A stretch of 64,000 bases of DNA from Flavobacterium tistrianum (GCF_003254545.1 NZ_QJRH01000056.1:1-64000); one strand, 5' to 3'; shown: positions 8,625-18,343, counted from the first letter of the stretch. Program-made: numbers and translations. Notes: generated by a model from the letters alone, not told the origin.

Positions 8625-10613
8625 TTAGTGCCTTTCCAAAACCTCATACAAGGAATAAATCTTAATCTCTGGCTTCGCTATTTTCCCTTCAAACGAAATT
8701 GTTTTTTCTTCTCCCGCTTTTAGATCAAAATAATTATCACTCCATTTTCCGCTATAGCCTTTCATCGAAATGCAAACATATTTTGCCGTTTTCTGAGCTT
8801 TTACAATTACTTGATTACCTTTTATTTCCCAACTGATTTTTGGGTCTTCTAATGGCAAATCTTTCGGATGCGTAAAATCAATTTCTGGTTTTATGTCGTC
8901 TCTGTATGCTTCTTTTATGGCATACCAAGCAGCTTTTGGCTGTCGATTATTGTAATCTGTAATGCTCCAACTAGCTACGGGCCAACAGTCATTTAACTGC
9001 CAAACTAAAGTCCCCATATTATAAGGCGCTTTAGCACGATGTGTGCCGACAATATTTTTTATGGAATAATAATGCAGACACTGGCTCAAATAGGCATAAT
9101 CTTCCAAATTCATCTTTTTTATTTTAGATTCATCGATAAAATATTTGGCGAGATAGTAATCTAATTTTTCAAAACCTTTGCCTGCTTTTAAATGTACTTT
9201 TAGTATATCTGAATATAATTGTCGATCTTCTGGCGAAGTGAAACTTTCAATTGAATTATAATTTGGTAAAGACAGCATTCCGTATTCGCTCACAAAACGT
9301 CCTGTCTTTTTCTGAACGGCTTCAATATCTTCTAATCCCCACCAAATTCCCCAATAATGGCTATCTCCTTCGGTTACGCTTTTTGCTTTTGACCAATGGT
9401 ATAATGGTGAAGAGCTCAGATACGGACGTTTGCCATCGACTTCTTTTACCCATTTTGGAATACTATCGTGAAATAAACGCGTGTAATCTTTCCACAAACG
9501 GATTGAATCTTGTTTTGAAATTTTGAAACTTTTCATCCAGCCCCAATTTTTAAAAGCTTCGTCAGATTCATTATTTCCACACCATAAAACAATGCTTGAA
9601 TGATGACGCAATCTCTTTACCTGATACTGGACTTCTTTTTTAACATTATCAAAAAAAGCATCGTCTCCCGGAACCATTGTACCAGCGAACATAAAATCCT
9701 GCCAGACATTTATACCGTATTTATCGCATAAATCGTAGAAATAATCGTCTTCATAAATGCCTCCGCCCCAAACGCGAAGCATATTCATATTGGCTTCTTT
9801 GGCAGATAAAACTATTTTCTCGTATTCTTTTTTGGTTACTCTCGAAAGAAAAGCATCTGATGGAATATAATTTGCACCTTTCATGTAAACCGGTTTTCCG
9901 TCAATTTTAAAATAAAAAGAGCGCCCAAGACTGTCTTTATCTTGTATTAATTCAATTTTTCGATTTAAAACATAAGGTTTCTCAGGTTCTTTTTCATCAT
10001 AAGCTTCAAATCTTGGCGTTTTCCAAATTCCGCAAGTGGTGAATTTTGGTCCCCAATCCCATCCAAAATGGTATTGCGCTTTACGTACATAAGCGCGAGG
10101 ATTGTCTGGAATTACAAATGGATAATCTTTTTTTGCCAATGAATCGACTACATTTTGTGCTGATTGAAATACGATTCGCAAATCGTTATTTCCTGATTTC
10201 AAAACTTTTTTAACGTCAACTCGCCATTGACGGAACATATTATCGGCTTTTAAAACCAGCTTATTGTTTACATAAACTGATGCATAAGTATCTAATCCGT
10301 CAAAAACCAATTCTGTATTTTTCTTTTTCAGCATATTAGCCGAAACCTGAAAAGCAGTTTTATATTCCCAGTTTTTGCGTTCAATCCATTGCAGTTTTTT
10401 CTCGTTATCTCTGTAAAATGGATCTGGTATTAATTTGCTATTTAACAAATCGGTATGAATTTCTCCTGGTACAGTAGCCGAATACCATTTTTGTGTTTTT
10501 TCTTCACGATAGGTCCAATTATTTTTTAAATCAACACTTTGTGCAAAAGCTGTTGACGTAAAAGTTGCCACAAGTAGACATATTAGCCAATGAAGTTTTT
10601 TTTGATAATTCAT
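8625..10613 (-). CDS. GH2 beta-mannosidase, two accessory domains missing
   Basis: This 662-residue exported GH2 enzyme has a signal peptide over residues 1-25. The sugar-binding jelly-roll domain covers about 26-205. The TIM barrel carries the acid/base Glu349 (CGNNES) and nucleophile Glu443 (VSEYGML). C-terminal beta-rich residues run from about 575 to 662. Typical family members are about 820-860 residues. Here the jelly roll runs almost straight into the barrel (KPYVLNRKIELIQ), so the first Ig-like domain is essentially absent, and one of the two C-terminal domains is also missing. Both catalytic residues and the frame are intact. It probably removes the core beta-mannose of N-glycans or mannan; whether it folds well is uncertain. 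Confidence 0.85.
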   Translation of the reverse strand: MNYQKKLHWLICLLVATFTSTAFAQSVDLKNNWTYREEKTQKWYSATVPGEIHTDLLNSKLIPDPFYRDNEKKLQWIERKNWEYKTAFQVSANMLKKKNTELVFDGLDTYASVYVNNKLVLKADNMFRQWRVDVKKVLKSGNNDLRIVFQSAQNVVDSLAKKDYPFVIPDNPRAYVRKAQYHFGWDWGPKFTTCGIWKTPRFEAYDEKEPEKPYVLNRKIELIQDKDSLGRSFYFKIDGKPVYMKGANYIPSDAFLSRVTKKEYEKIVLSAKEANMNMLRVWGGGIYEDDYFYDLCDKYGINVWQDFMFAGTMVPGDDAFFDNVKKEVQYQVKRLRHHSSIVLWCGNNESDEAFKNWGWMKSFKISKQDSIRLWKDYTRLFHDSIPKWVKEVDGKRPYLSSSPLYHWSKAKSVTEGDSHYWGIWWGLEDIEAVQKKTGRFVSEYGMLSLPNYNSIESFTSPEDRQLYSDILKVHLKAGKGFEKLDYYLAKYFIDESKIKKMNLEDYAYLSQCLHYYSIKNIVGTHRAKAPYNMGTLVWQLNDCWPVASWSITDYNNRQPKAAWYAIKEAYRDDIKPEIDFTHPKDLPLEDPKISWEIKGNQVIVKAQKTAKYVCISMKGYSGKWSDNYFDLKAGEEKTISFEGKIAKPEIKIYSLYEVLERH

Positions 10614-11050
10614 TTTACGGAGTACTATATTAATACCTTCTAAAATTACTAAAAAAGGTAAGTAATTGGGCAGTTTTAGAGAAGGAAAGAACTGACCGCA
10701 CCATTCCTTCTCTTGAGAATTTATTCTTTGTCAGTAACTCTAAAATACAACTAGAAATATCTTCTTTACCACTGCCTTATACTTTATTTGATTTTGGTAT
10801 GGATTGTTTTTAAACTCAAATAATTGAAATAAACTTTAAGTATAGTATTTTTGAAATTTTTAAAATACAGAAAATAAAATCCATCTTTTTCAGCAGAACC
10901 AAAATTTGTTTTATGCGAAAAAAAGGGTATTTGAATCTGTAAAATAACTTTTCAAATATTTGCTTTTCAGACCATCAATTAACTGATTTTAAAAATAAGC
11001 CGGGTATGCTCAGTACCCGACTTATCTTAACTAACCAACCAATTTAAAAA
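10614..11050. other. Spacer between susD and the glycosidase block
   Basis: This 437-base stretch holds no convincing reading frame. It contains the susD terminator at 10991-11027 and an AT-rich tract up to the GH2 start. The glycosidase genes probably have their own promoter here, but no clear TTTG / TAnnTTTG pair or LacI-type palindrome was found. Confidence 0.5.
10991..11027 (-). terminator. Terminator after susD
   Basis: On the minus strand TAAGTCGGGTA pairs with TACCCGGCTTA, followed by a run of T. It lies just past the SusD stop and separates the susCD transcript from the mannosidase genes. Confidence 0.8.
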
Positions 11051-12565
11051 TTATTTATCCCACCAGATTCTTGTGGTCATTAAATCTAAACCTTGACGTT
11101 GAATTGCTGCTTTATAATTAGCCTCATTTGTGATAAGTTCTGACTGATCATAAATTAATCTTCTCGGAATTGTTCCTTGTGTTTCTCCAGTTGGATCATT
11201 AACAGGAACTAAAACTGGATAACCTGTTCTTCTGTATTCTGAGAATGCTTCAAAACCGTTGAATAACAATACAATCCATTTTTGAGTGATAATCTGTTCG
11301 ATTTTTTGCGCTTCTGTTCCTGCAGATTTAAATGGATACGTTGTAATATAAGTGTTGTATTCTGCTGGGGTAACCGCAGGCACTTTATCTCCAAAAATCG
11401 TTAAAATATTCATAGCCGCTCTTACTCCATTTTCATAATACGTTTGAGCCGATCCGCCAACGTTCCATCCTTTTACTGCAGCTTCTGCCAATAAAAACTG
11501 AACCTCAGCATAAGACATAATTAATGTTGGTGCATCTAAACGCAATACTGTAGATGTATTTGGGTCTGAGAACTTTTTTTTGTCTCCTCCAGGAAATTCT
11601 TTTGCATCATTTGCCAAACCTTGCTGACTTGCTGGGTTGTTGTCTCCTGTAGCTTCAAGTTTTGCATAAATTCTTAAACGAGGATCGTTTGTGTTTTTCA
11701 ACATATCGATAAACGTTTTACTGAATTTAATGTTAGATTCTCCTCCATTCAAATCGTTTCTAACCCATGAAGACGTAATCGGATTGGTTTTAACTCCTGC
11801 AGGACCTGCATCATGTTTTAAAACCAAACTGTCATCATTTGAAGTAAAAACTCCTTTTGCATATGCTTTTTCTACAAATTCTTTTGCTTTTGCAGGATTT
11901 ACTTTAGACAAACGCATTGCTACTCTTAGCATTAAAGAGTTTGCCAATTTCTTCCATCTTGTAACATCACTTTGGTAATACAAATCGGCGTTTCCAACAA
12001 ATGGTTTTCCTGCATCAAGTGCAGTTCCAGCTTCGTCCAATTCTTTTAGAAGATCATTGTAGATGGCTTCTTGCGTATCATATTTTGGAGAAAACACGTT
12101 TCCGTTGTATCCTTTTCCAGCTTCAAAATAAGGAACTTCACCATAAGTATCCGTTAATTTTTGGAACAAGAAAACTTTCATGATTCTACAAGCTTGAATC
12201 ATATTTGAATTCTCTGGTGTATTCTCTACTACAGATAATAACTGGAAAATCTGATTTAATCCTTTTCCGTATGTTTCACCAAAAAGTGCTGCTGAATATT
12301 CAGAAGAATACGTGTATTTTGAACCTGGACCTCCAAGTGAAGAAAACTGCTGCACGATTTGCGCTGCGTATAAGTTGTTTCCTCTTGTATTAGAAAAATC
12401 TTGCCCGTCTACATAAATCTCAGCAAGCGTAAACATTGATTTTACAGCTGGATCTGTTAAAGCATTTGGATTCTTATTCATTTCTTCGAATCCTTTATCG
12501 CATGAAGCTAATGTCAAAGCACCAACAATTGCGACACAAAATATTTTGATATATCTATTTTTCAT
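11051..12565 (-). CDS. susD: SusD-like outer-membrane glycan-binding lipoprotein
   Basis: This 504-residue lipoprotein has a signal peptide ending at the lipobox LASC, with the lipidated Cys near residue 23. The body matches the SusD-like_2 branch of SusD/RagB, with helical TPR-like segments and the typical ending KAAIQRQGLDLMTTRIWWDK. SusD proteins sit on the cell surface as a lid over the SusC transporter and capture oligosaccharide. It follows the susC gene by 12 bases, so the two form one transcript. The neighbouring mannosidases suggest a mannose-rich glycan. The symbol denotes family, not proven starch binding. Confidence 0.93.
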   Translation of the reverse strand: MKNRYIKIFCVAIVGALTLASCDKGFEEMNKNPNALTDPAVKSMFTLAEIYVDGQDFSNTRGNNLYAAQIVQQFSSLGGPGSKYTYSSEYSAALFGETYGKGLNQIFQLLSVVENTPENSNMIQACRIMKVFLFQKLTDTYGEVPYFEAGKGYNGNVFSPKYDTQEAIYNDLLKELDEAGTALDAGKPFVGNADLYYQSDVTRWKKLANSLMLRVAMRLSKVNPAKAKEFVEKAYAKGVFTSNDDSLVLKHDAGPAGVKTNPITSSWVRNDLNGGESNIKFSKTFIDMLKNTNDPRLRIYAKLEATGDNNPASQQGLANDAKEFPGGDKKKFSDPNTSTVLRLDAPTLIMSYAEVQFLLAEAAVKGWNVGGSAQTYYENGVRAAMNILTIFGDKVPAVTPAEYNTYITTYPFKSAGTEAQKIEQIITQKWIVLLFNGFEAFSEYRRTGYPVLVPVNDPTGETQGTIPRRLIYDQSELITNEANYKAAIQRQGLDLMTTRIWWDK

Positions 12566-12577
12566 CTTTTTTAAGAA

Positions 12578-15500
12578 TTAGAATTTGACATTAAGCGAAA
12601 AACCATAGTTTCTTGTCAATGGCATAGAAGCTCTCTCCATACCTTGAGCATTACTGTTTGAGTAATTTGACTCAGGATCGATGTTTGGAACTTTGTCATA
12701 AATAGTCCATAAATTATGAGCAGAAAATGCTAAACTAACAGACTGGAATGGTGTTTTTTGCAAGTATGCTTTTGGGAAATTATAAGCAAATGAGATTGCT
12801 CTAAGCTTAACAAAATCAGCGTCGTAGACAAAGTTTGAGGTTACATCACTGTAACTTCTCCAGTAATTGTAAGCCGAAACGTTTGTATTAACTGGATTTC
12901 CGTTAACGTCTGTCCCGCTTACTTGAACACCGCCTTCACGACCTGGAAGTGTAATTTCAGATAATCCGTAACGTGTTCCTAACTGATTTGTAGCCGAATA
13001 AATTTCTCCTCCAAATTTAGCATCAACAAAAACAGAAAGTGTAAAGTTTTTATAAGAGAAATCATTTGAAAGTCCCATTGATGTTGGCGCAACACCTTGT
13101 CCTGCAATGATTAAATTTCCTCTTAAAAATTTTCCGTCCGTACCAAGCACTATATTTCCATTAGCATCTCTTAAATAATCATAAGCTTTGATCACTCCAA
13201 AAGGCTGTCCTTTTTCTAAAACTACATTAGCTCTTCCATCTCTATTTCCTTCTAATGTTTTCGTCGTAATTTTATCAGAAAGATTCAACACTTCACTATG
13301 GTTATAAGCAAAATTGTAACCTACGTTCCAAGAAAAACTTGGTGTTTTAACTGCTTTCACATTAACCGCAAACTCCACCCCTTTGTTTAGGATTTCTCCA
13401 ACGTTGATTTTTGTAGTTCTATATCCTGAAGCTTGAGAAACGTCAGCATCTGTAATATCATTTGTAGTTTTTTTGCTGTAGAAAGTCAAATCTGTACTTA
13501 CTCTGTTATTGAAGAATGTATTTTCGAAACCAAACTCAATTGTACTTACATTATAAGGCTTCAAAGTTCTGTTTGGAATTGTTTCTCCATTTACACCCAA
13601 AATTGGCTGCCCTAACGAATCTGTCTGTCCGTCTGGAGTAGTGTAAGTCAATGCTAAAGCATAAGCTTCTGGCAATGCTCCTCCAACGTTACCCCAACCT
13701 ACTCTAACCTTACCATATGACATCCACTCAGGAAGACCGATAACTTCAGAATAAATGAAACTTGAACTTACAGAAGGATAGAAAGTACTGTTGTTTGCAG
13801 GATCTAATGTTGAGAACCAGTCTTCACGACCTGTTAAACTCAAGAATAAAAAATCTTTGTATCCAATATCTGCAGAATAGAAAAGAGAATTTACTTCGCT
13901 TTCTGAGAATAATTTTTCAGTTTTATCAGGTTGTGTATTTCCGTAGAAATATTTGAACGGAACAATAAAGTTGTTTCCTTTCATTTTGATTCCGCTGTAT
14001 CTGTTATGCTGACGGTTTGCTCCAATAAAAGCGTCCAATGAAAAATCTTTAGCAATATCTCCTTTGTAGCCTAAGAAACCAGAAGCATTTACTTCAGAAC
14101 GAGTTTCGATTCTGTTTTCGATAGATCCGCCTGGGTTATAATTTATTCCAGTAGGCTCAATTTCAGTATATTCATAATTAACATCATCAATACCAATAAC
14201 AGCTTTAGCATAAATTTTGTCTGTAATGTTATAGTTTACTTTTGCCGAACCGATAAAACGCTTTCTAAGGTCATCATTTAAAGGAGATTTTGTCGCAAAA
14301 TAAGGATTTGTGTGATATACGTTTGCTCCCAAAAAGTCTTCTTCTCCTCCGTTAGCATCATAAGGATTGCTTAACCATCTGATATCTGAACCTGTAGTCA
14401 TGAAAGTAGTCGGGAAAGACGGGTTTCTTGGCGAGTCATTTAAGTATGGACGGTTATGGCTTTTCTCTGAAATGTACTGAGCGTTACTCTCAATGCTAAT
14501 TCTTTTATTTGGAGCCGAGTTTAAGCTCAAAGCCACGTTGTTTCTTCCGAAAGTAGTTTCTGGCATAATAGATTCGTCTTTAGTATTTCCGAAAGACAAT
14601 CTGAAATTTGTTGATTCATTTCCTCCAGAAATTGCTAAAGTATTGCTGAAAGAATATCCAGTTCTGTAGAAATTCTCAACATTATTTTTTCCGTAAGGCT
14701 GATAAGGTCTTGTCTTACCATCAAGAGATAAAGATGGTGTTCCGTCGTATTTATCTCCCCAAGAAAAATAATATGAATCTCTAAGTTCCTGTAAATTGGT
14801 AAATCTGGTTGGCACACCGCTAGCATTTGGAGCTCCGGCACCATATTGATCCTGCCATTTTAAAAGGCTTGCAGGCGTATTAAAAGAAGAATTTGTATTG
14901 AAATCTACTCCAATTCCTGTTCCGTTTTTACCTTTTTTAGTTGTAATTAAGATAACACCATTTGATCCTCTGTACCCATAAAGAGCAGAAGCAGCACTAC
15001 CTTTAAGAACTGACATAGAGGCGATATCGTCTGGGTTAAAAGACGACATACCGTCTCCTTTATCAGCACCACCCCACATTCCGGCATTTCCCTGTTGCGT
15101 ATTGTCAATCGGAATTCCGTCAACAACATACAACGGCTGATTTAATCCTGATGCAGAAGTTGCTCCACGAATTACCACACGGCTAGAACCTGAAGGCCCT
15201 GTAACTGGCGCCGAAACGTTTACCCCAGCAATTTTGCCTTGAAGAGCGTTTCCTAAGTTAATTTCTTTATTTTTTGTCAGATCCTCGCCTTTTAGTTCTC
15301 CAACTGCGTAACCTAAACTTTTCTTTTGTTTTTTAACTCCAAATGAAGTTACAACAACATCTTTTAATTCCTGCGTAGTTTCAACTAACGTAACTGCAAC
15401 TCTTGTATCTTTTTCTTGAACTGCCACTGATTGTGACTGAAACCCTATAGAAGATACTTTAAGGGTAACTTTACCTTCAGGAACATTCATTCTAAATCGA

Positions 15501-15670
15501 CCTTCAGCGTCTGTAATAGAACTAAATGGTTTTCCCTGAACTTCGATTGATGCACCGACAATTCCCTTGTTTTCTGCATCTGTAATTATTCCGGTTATTA
15601 ATCGATTTTGCGCGGCAGCACTCAAACTGCTAAGCAATATCACTCCTAACACTGCTAATATTCGTCTCAT
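12578..15670 (-). CDS. susC: SusC-like TonB-dependent outer-membrane transporter
   Basis: This 1030-residue protein begins with a signal peptide (about 1-20), followed by a carboxypeptidase-regulatory-like domain (about 24-105, ITGIITDAENKGIVGASIEV). The TonB plug (about 115-240) contains the family words PLYVVDGIPIDN and SALYGYRGSNGVILITTKKG. A 22-strand outer-membrane barrel ends in a terminal Phe. It imports glycans across the outer membrane using TonB energy together with the adjoining SusD. No STN domain precedes the plug, so control is probably by the divergent-side LacI regulator rather than by a sigma/anti-sigma pair. A probable LacI operator lies at 15813-15828 upstream. Confidence 0.95.
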   Translation of the reverse strand: MRRILAVLGVILLSSLSAAAQNRLITGIITDAENKGIVGASIEVQGKPFSSITDAEGRFRMNVPEGKVTLKVSSIGFQSQSVAVQEKDTRVAVTLVETTQELKDVVVTSFGVKKQKKSLGYAVGELKGEDLTKNKEINLGNALQGKIAGVNVSAPVTGPSGSSRVVIRGATSASGLNQPLYVVDGIPIDNTQQGNAGMWGGADKGDGMSSFNPDDIASMSVLKGSAASALYGYRGSNGVILITTKKGKNGTGIGVDFNTNSSFNTPASLLKWQDQYGAGAPNASGVPTRFTNLQELRDSYYFSWGDKYDGTPSLSLDGKTRPYQPYGKNNVENFYRTGYSFSNTLAISGGNESTNFRLSFGNTKDESIMPETTFGRNNVALSLNSAPNKRISIESNAQYISEKSHNRPYLNDSPRNPSFPTTFMTTGSDIRWLSNPYDANGGEEDFLGANVYHTNPYFATKSPLNDDLRKRFIGSAKVNYNITDKIYAKAVIGIDDVNYEYTEIEPTGINYNPGGSIENRIETRSEVNASGFLGYKGDIAKDFSLDAFIGANRQHNRYSGIKMKGNNFIVPFKYFYGNTQPDKTEKLFSESEVNSLFYSADIGYKDFLFLSLTGREDWFSTLDPANNSTFYPSVSSSFIYSEVIGLPEWMSYGKVRVGWGNVGGALPEAYALALTYTTPDGQTDSLGQPILGVNGETIPNRTLKPYNVSTIEFGFENTFFNNRVSTDLTFYSKKTTNDITDADVSQASGYRTTKINVGEILNKGVEFAVNVKAVKTPSFSWNVGYNFAYNHSEVLNLSDKITTKTLEGNRDGRANVVLEKGQPFGVIKAYDYLRDANGNIVLGTDGKFLRGNLIIAGQGVAPTSMGLSNDFSYKNFTLSVFVDAKFGGEIYSATNQLGTRYGLSEITLPGREGGVQVSGTDVNGNPVNTNVSAYNYWRSYSDVTSNFVYDADFVKLRAISFAYNFPKAYLQKTPFQSVSLAFSAHNLWTIYDKVPNIDPESNYSNSNAQGMERASMPLTRNYGFSLNVKF

Positions 15671-15812
15671 AAGCGTTTTTTTGGTTATTGGTTTTGATTT
15701 TGTTTTGTTGATTTGATCTGTTGTTTGTTTTTAAATAATTAATAAAAAATTGTACTCTGTTTGCAATATCTCGGTAAGTAGCTTTTTGAATTACTACTGT
15801 ATTTTTATTCTT

Positions 15813-15828
15813 ACTAAATCGTTTTAGT
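15813..15828. promoter_or_regulatory. Probable LacI-family operator upstream of susC
   Basis: ACTAAATCGTTTTAGT is a 16-base palindrome with one mismatch pair and a central CG. Its right half, CGTTTTAGT, is identical to that of the site at 16940-16955 before the lacI gene. Position about 145 bases upstream of susC suits repression or activation of the susCD transcript. Confidence 0.6.
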
Positions 15829-15868
15829 GAAATGGCTAAAAAAAAGCCTCAACTTTTTAATTCAATTT

Positions 15869-16879
15869 TTAAACAGATTCCCTGATAATTAAAGTTCCTC
15901 TCTTGAGAACTTTTTCAATTTTGAAATCTTCAAAGTTTGTCATCTGACTCATTAACAGCTGTATCGATTTGACAGCAATTTCTTCAATGGGCTGCGCAAT
16001 GACTGAGATTGTAGGCGTATGCAATTTGAAGCTGTCATGATCATCAAAGCTTATAACAGAAACGTCTTCAGGAATTTTATATTTCAGGGCCCTGAAAGCT
16101 TGAAGTCCTGCAAGTCCAAGATAGTTGGCCGAAAAAAGAACCGCATCTATTTCTTTATTTTTTTTGAAAAAGTTTATAATAGCATCGATTCTATTTTGTT
16201 CACTTATATGATAATCTAAATGAAGTGTATAATTTTCGTTATAGATTCCTTCTTCTTTTAATGCATCTACATATCCTTTTTCTCTTAACTTCATCTGAAC
16301 CATTCCAGACTCATTATTCACAACGGCAATATTCTTTTTTCCTTTGCCAATTAAAAATTTAGTAGCCGAGTAAGATCCTTCATAATTGTCCATTAGAACG
16401 TGACTTACTTTTTGATTGGCGAAATATCTATCGATTAAAACCACTGGCTTTTGAAGTTTTAAAAGCTGACCAATTGTTTTCTCTAAATTTCGAGTTGGTG
16501 TAATTATAAAACCTTCAACATTTGCCTGCAAAAGACTTTGCACCAATTCTTCTGAACGATTATTATCATCGCCTGTACTGCAATAAAAAACTCTGTAATC
16601 TATATTTTTTGCTTCGTCTTCTATAACTCTAGCCAAATCTGCAAAAAACTGATTGGAAATATCTTCTACAATAAGTCCGATTGATCTTGTTTTTCCTGTT
16701 CGCAAACTGCTTGCAATCATACTCGGCTTATATTGCAGTTTTTGTGCTACATCTTGAACCTTTTTGATTACCGTTGGACTAATAGCCATTTTTTCGCCTT
16801 TTCCATTGATTACAAAAGACACAGTAGAAATAGAAACTTCTGCTTGTTTAGCAATATCTCTAATTGTAATCTTTTTCAT
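15869..16879 (-). CDS. LacI-family transcriptional regulator
   Basis: This 336-residue regulator has the LacI helix-turn-helix at residues 3-25 (ITIRDIAKQAEVSISTVSFV), a hinge helix (KPSMIASSLRTGKT), and a periplasmic-binding-protein-like effector domain from about 62 to 330. It lies upstream of susC on the same strand and probably senses a mannose-type sugar. The protein should bind CG-centred palindromes such as those at 15813-15828 and 16940-16955, the second implying self-regulation. It could repress or activate; the sequence does not decide. There is a 198-base gap to susC. Confidence 0.92.
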   Translation of the reverse strand: MKKITIRDIAKQAEVSISTVSFVINGKGEKMAISPTVIKKVQDVAQKLQYKPSMIASSLRTGKTRSIGLIVEDISNQFFADLARVIEDEAKNIDYRVFYCSTGDDNNRSEELVQSLLQANVEGFIITPTRNLEKTIGQLLKLQKPVVLIDRYFANQKVSHVLMDNYEGSYSATKFLIGKGKKNIAVVNNESGMVQMKLREKGYVDALKEEGIYNENYTLHLDYHISEQNRIDAIINFFKKNKEIDAVLFSANYLGLAGLQAFRALKYKIPEDVSVISFDDHDSFKLHTPTISVIAQPIEEIAVKSIQLLMSQMTNFEDFKIEKVLKRGTLIIRESV

Positions 16880-17216
16880 CTAGCAAAAAATTTATTGTTG
16901 AATATTTAAGTACATCGCAAATATATGCAACTGAAGCTTACAAAAACGTTTTAGTAAAATTTTTTTTCAATAAATCTCTTTTTTAATGCCAAAATAAAAT
17001 GAAAAATTCAGTAAATACTATATTTTACCTAGTTATTGTCATTCTGACTTTTAATGTAAATTTTATGGTTTTTATGCGCTTTTAGCTGAATTTTGATGGA
17101 GTTTTTAAAGATTTTTAATCTCGCTTACAGAGAAAACAATTCAAAAAAAAACCAAAAAAAGCCTCTAAATATCAAATTTAAAGACCCTTTTTTTTTATTT
17201 TAAAAACTAAAACAGT
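16880..17216. other. Intergenic region upstream of lacI
   Basis: AT-rich region with no reading frame of note. It contains the LacI-type palindrome at 16940-16955, and near 17150-17205 an A-rich then T-rich tract with a weak stem that may end the repressor gene transcript. It marks the boundary between the mannoside locus and the phage-derived island. Confidence 0.5.
16940..16955. promoter_or_regulatory. Probable LacI-family operator upstream of lacI
   Basis: ACAAAAACGTTTTAGT shares its CGTTTTAGT half with the palindrome before susC. It lies about 60 bases upstream of the lacI start, consistent with self-regulation. Confidence 0.6.
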
Positions 17217-17900
17217 TTACATCATTGTATTAATCCTGATACTGGCTTTTATAAGTGCCAATGCTGATATTTTTGAAATATGGATATCTTTTGACTGATG
17301 ATGCGAATTCTGGCTTACCAATTTTACATATTCCGAACCTTGATCAGATTTCTGGACATATTTTACCGTAATATATTCCTCCCAATCATTCAATTTTACG
17401 CTCAAAAGATACATTTCTCCAAAAAAGATATTCTCGAATTCAGTTTCTTTGTACAAAACAATATCTCCTGATTTCAATAATGGATACATACTATCTCCTG
17501 TAACCGAAATTGCTCCATCACATTTTGGCAGATTTGGAATTTTTATGGTATCCAAAACTCTTTGCGGTTCACCACTATTAAAAAGCTCTCTTAATCCAGC
17601 AACAGCTTCTAAATCATACAGTGGAATCTCTTGATTTACATGAATTGTATCGGCCGTTTTTCTATCATTTTTCATGATCATGACACTCGTATTGTCCTCT
17701 TTAATCATAGGTCCATTTCCTGTTAAAAGCCATTCAGAATTTATTTCTGGATAGTAGTGTAAAATTTTACATGCCTTATCTGTTCCCATATTACTGCTAT
17801 TATCTAAAAACTTATTAGAAAAGCCTAAATCATTACAGAACTTATATTTACTTATCCCTTTATAATCAAGGTATTCGCGCATTCTTTCAGTTGACCCCAT
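17217..17900 (-). CDS. Phage-type S24/LexA-like self-cleaving repressor
   Basis: This 227-residue protein has an N-terminal DNA-binding region (about 1-65) and a C-terminal S24 peptidase-like domain. Catalytic Ser137 lies in VTGDSMYP and Lys180 in ITVKYV. A candidate Ala101-Gly102 cleavage bond occurs in DLEAVAGLREL. All three elements needed for RecA-stimulated self-cleavage are therefore present. It is transcribed away from the early cluster starting at 18206, which is the layout of a phage lysogeny switch. Palindromes at 17907-17922 and 17937-17954 are likely its operators. I infer that DNA damage releases the island from repression. Confidence 0.88.
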   Translation of the reverse strand: MGSTERMREYLDYKGISKYKFCNDLGFSNKFLDNSSNMGTDKACKILHYYPEINSEWLLTGNGPMIKEDNTSVMIMKNDRKTADTIHVNQEIPLYDLEAVAGLRELFNSGEPQRVLDTIKIPNLPKCDGAISVTGDSMYPLLKSGDIVLYKETEFENIFFGEMYLLSVKLNDWEEYITVKYVQKSDQGSEYVKLVSQNSHHQSKDIHISKISALALIKASIRINTMM

Positions 17901-17906
17901 AAAAAG

Positions 17907-17922
17907 ACGTATTTTTTTACGT
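17907..17922. promoter_or_regulatory. Probable repressor operator 1
   Basis: ACGTA and TACGT are separated by six T residues, immediately upstream of the repressor start codon. Together with the site at 17937-17954 it fits the pattern A(C/T)GTA-N6-TAC(G/A)T. Confidence 0.55.
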
Positions 17923-17928
17923 TAAAAA

Positions 17929-17961
17929 TTTGTTTTAATGTATTATTTTACATTATATTTG
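17929..17961 (+). promoter_or_regulatory. Early promoter (TTTG -33, TATATTTG -7)
   Basis: TTTG at 17929-17932 and TATATTTG at 17954-17961 match the Bacteroidota consensus boxes with 21 bases between them. The promoter points toward the early genes at 18206 onward. The palindrome at 17937-17954 lies between the two boxes, so a bound repressor would block it. Confidence 0.65.
17937..17954. promoter_or_regulatory. Probable repressor operator 2
   Basis: AATGTA-TTATTT-TACATT is a perfect palindrome with a six-base spacer, lying between the -33 and -7 boxes of the early promoter. A similar ATGTA-N5-TACAT site lies at 20384-20400 before the lysis cassette. Confidence 0.6.
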
Positions 17962-18205
17962 CAAAGTAAAGAAAAATAAATTTTAAAAACAACAGAAATT
18001 TTAACAATTTTAAGAATCAAGCTTTTGAACAACAAATCACAATACAACAACAAATCATTGAATAACAAAAAGTTACACACTTATTAAGTAGTAAAAAAAG
18101 CAAAAAACTAGTCACTACGACTAATAGGAATAAAACTACGATTAAAATGTAATATTAATCATTAAAATAAAAAAACTAGTAATCCCTACTTAAAAACTAT
18201 AAAAT
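17962..18205. other. Leader between early promoter and first early gene
   Basis: About 240 AT-rich bases with no start codon followed by a worthwhile frame. It has several repeats of the word CAACAA and of AAAACTAGT / AACTAGTAA. It may be a long untranslated leader. Confidence 0.4.
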
Positions 18206-18343
18206 ATGGAAGCAAATCAAATCAAGGAAAAAATTCGGGAACTGGAAAATTGGCTAATCGAAAATCCCAACAGTTCCGAGAGGAATTTAATAGAATCTGA
18301 CATTAATAAATTAAAAAATCAATTAAAGAAAAATCATGAATAA
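18206..18343 (+). CDS. Small acidic-basic helical early protein
   Basis: A 45-residue frame begins with ATG at 18206 and reads MEANQIKEKIRELENWL, continuing as a charged, probably coiled-coil helix. It overlaps the next gene by 8 bases, which supports translation as the first gene of the early operon. No family is recognised. Size and position resemble small early-region phage proteins. Confidence 0.55.
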   Translation: MEANQIKEKIRELENWLIENPNSSERNLIESDINKLKNQLKKNHE

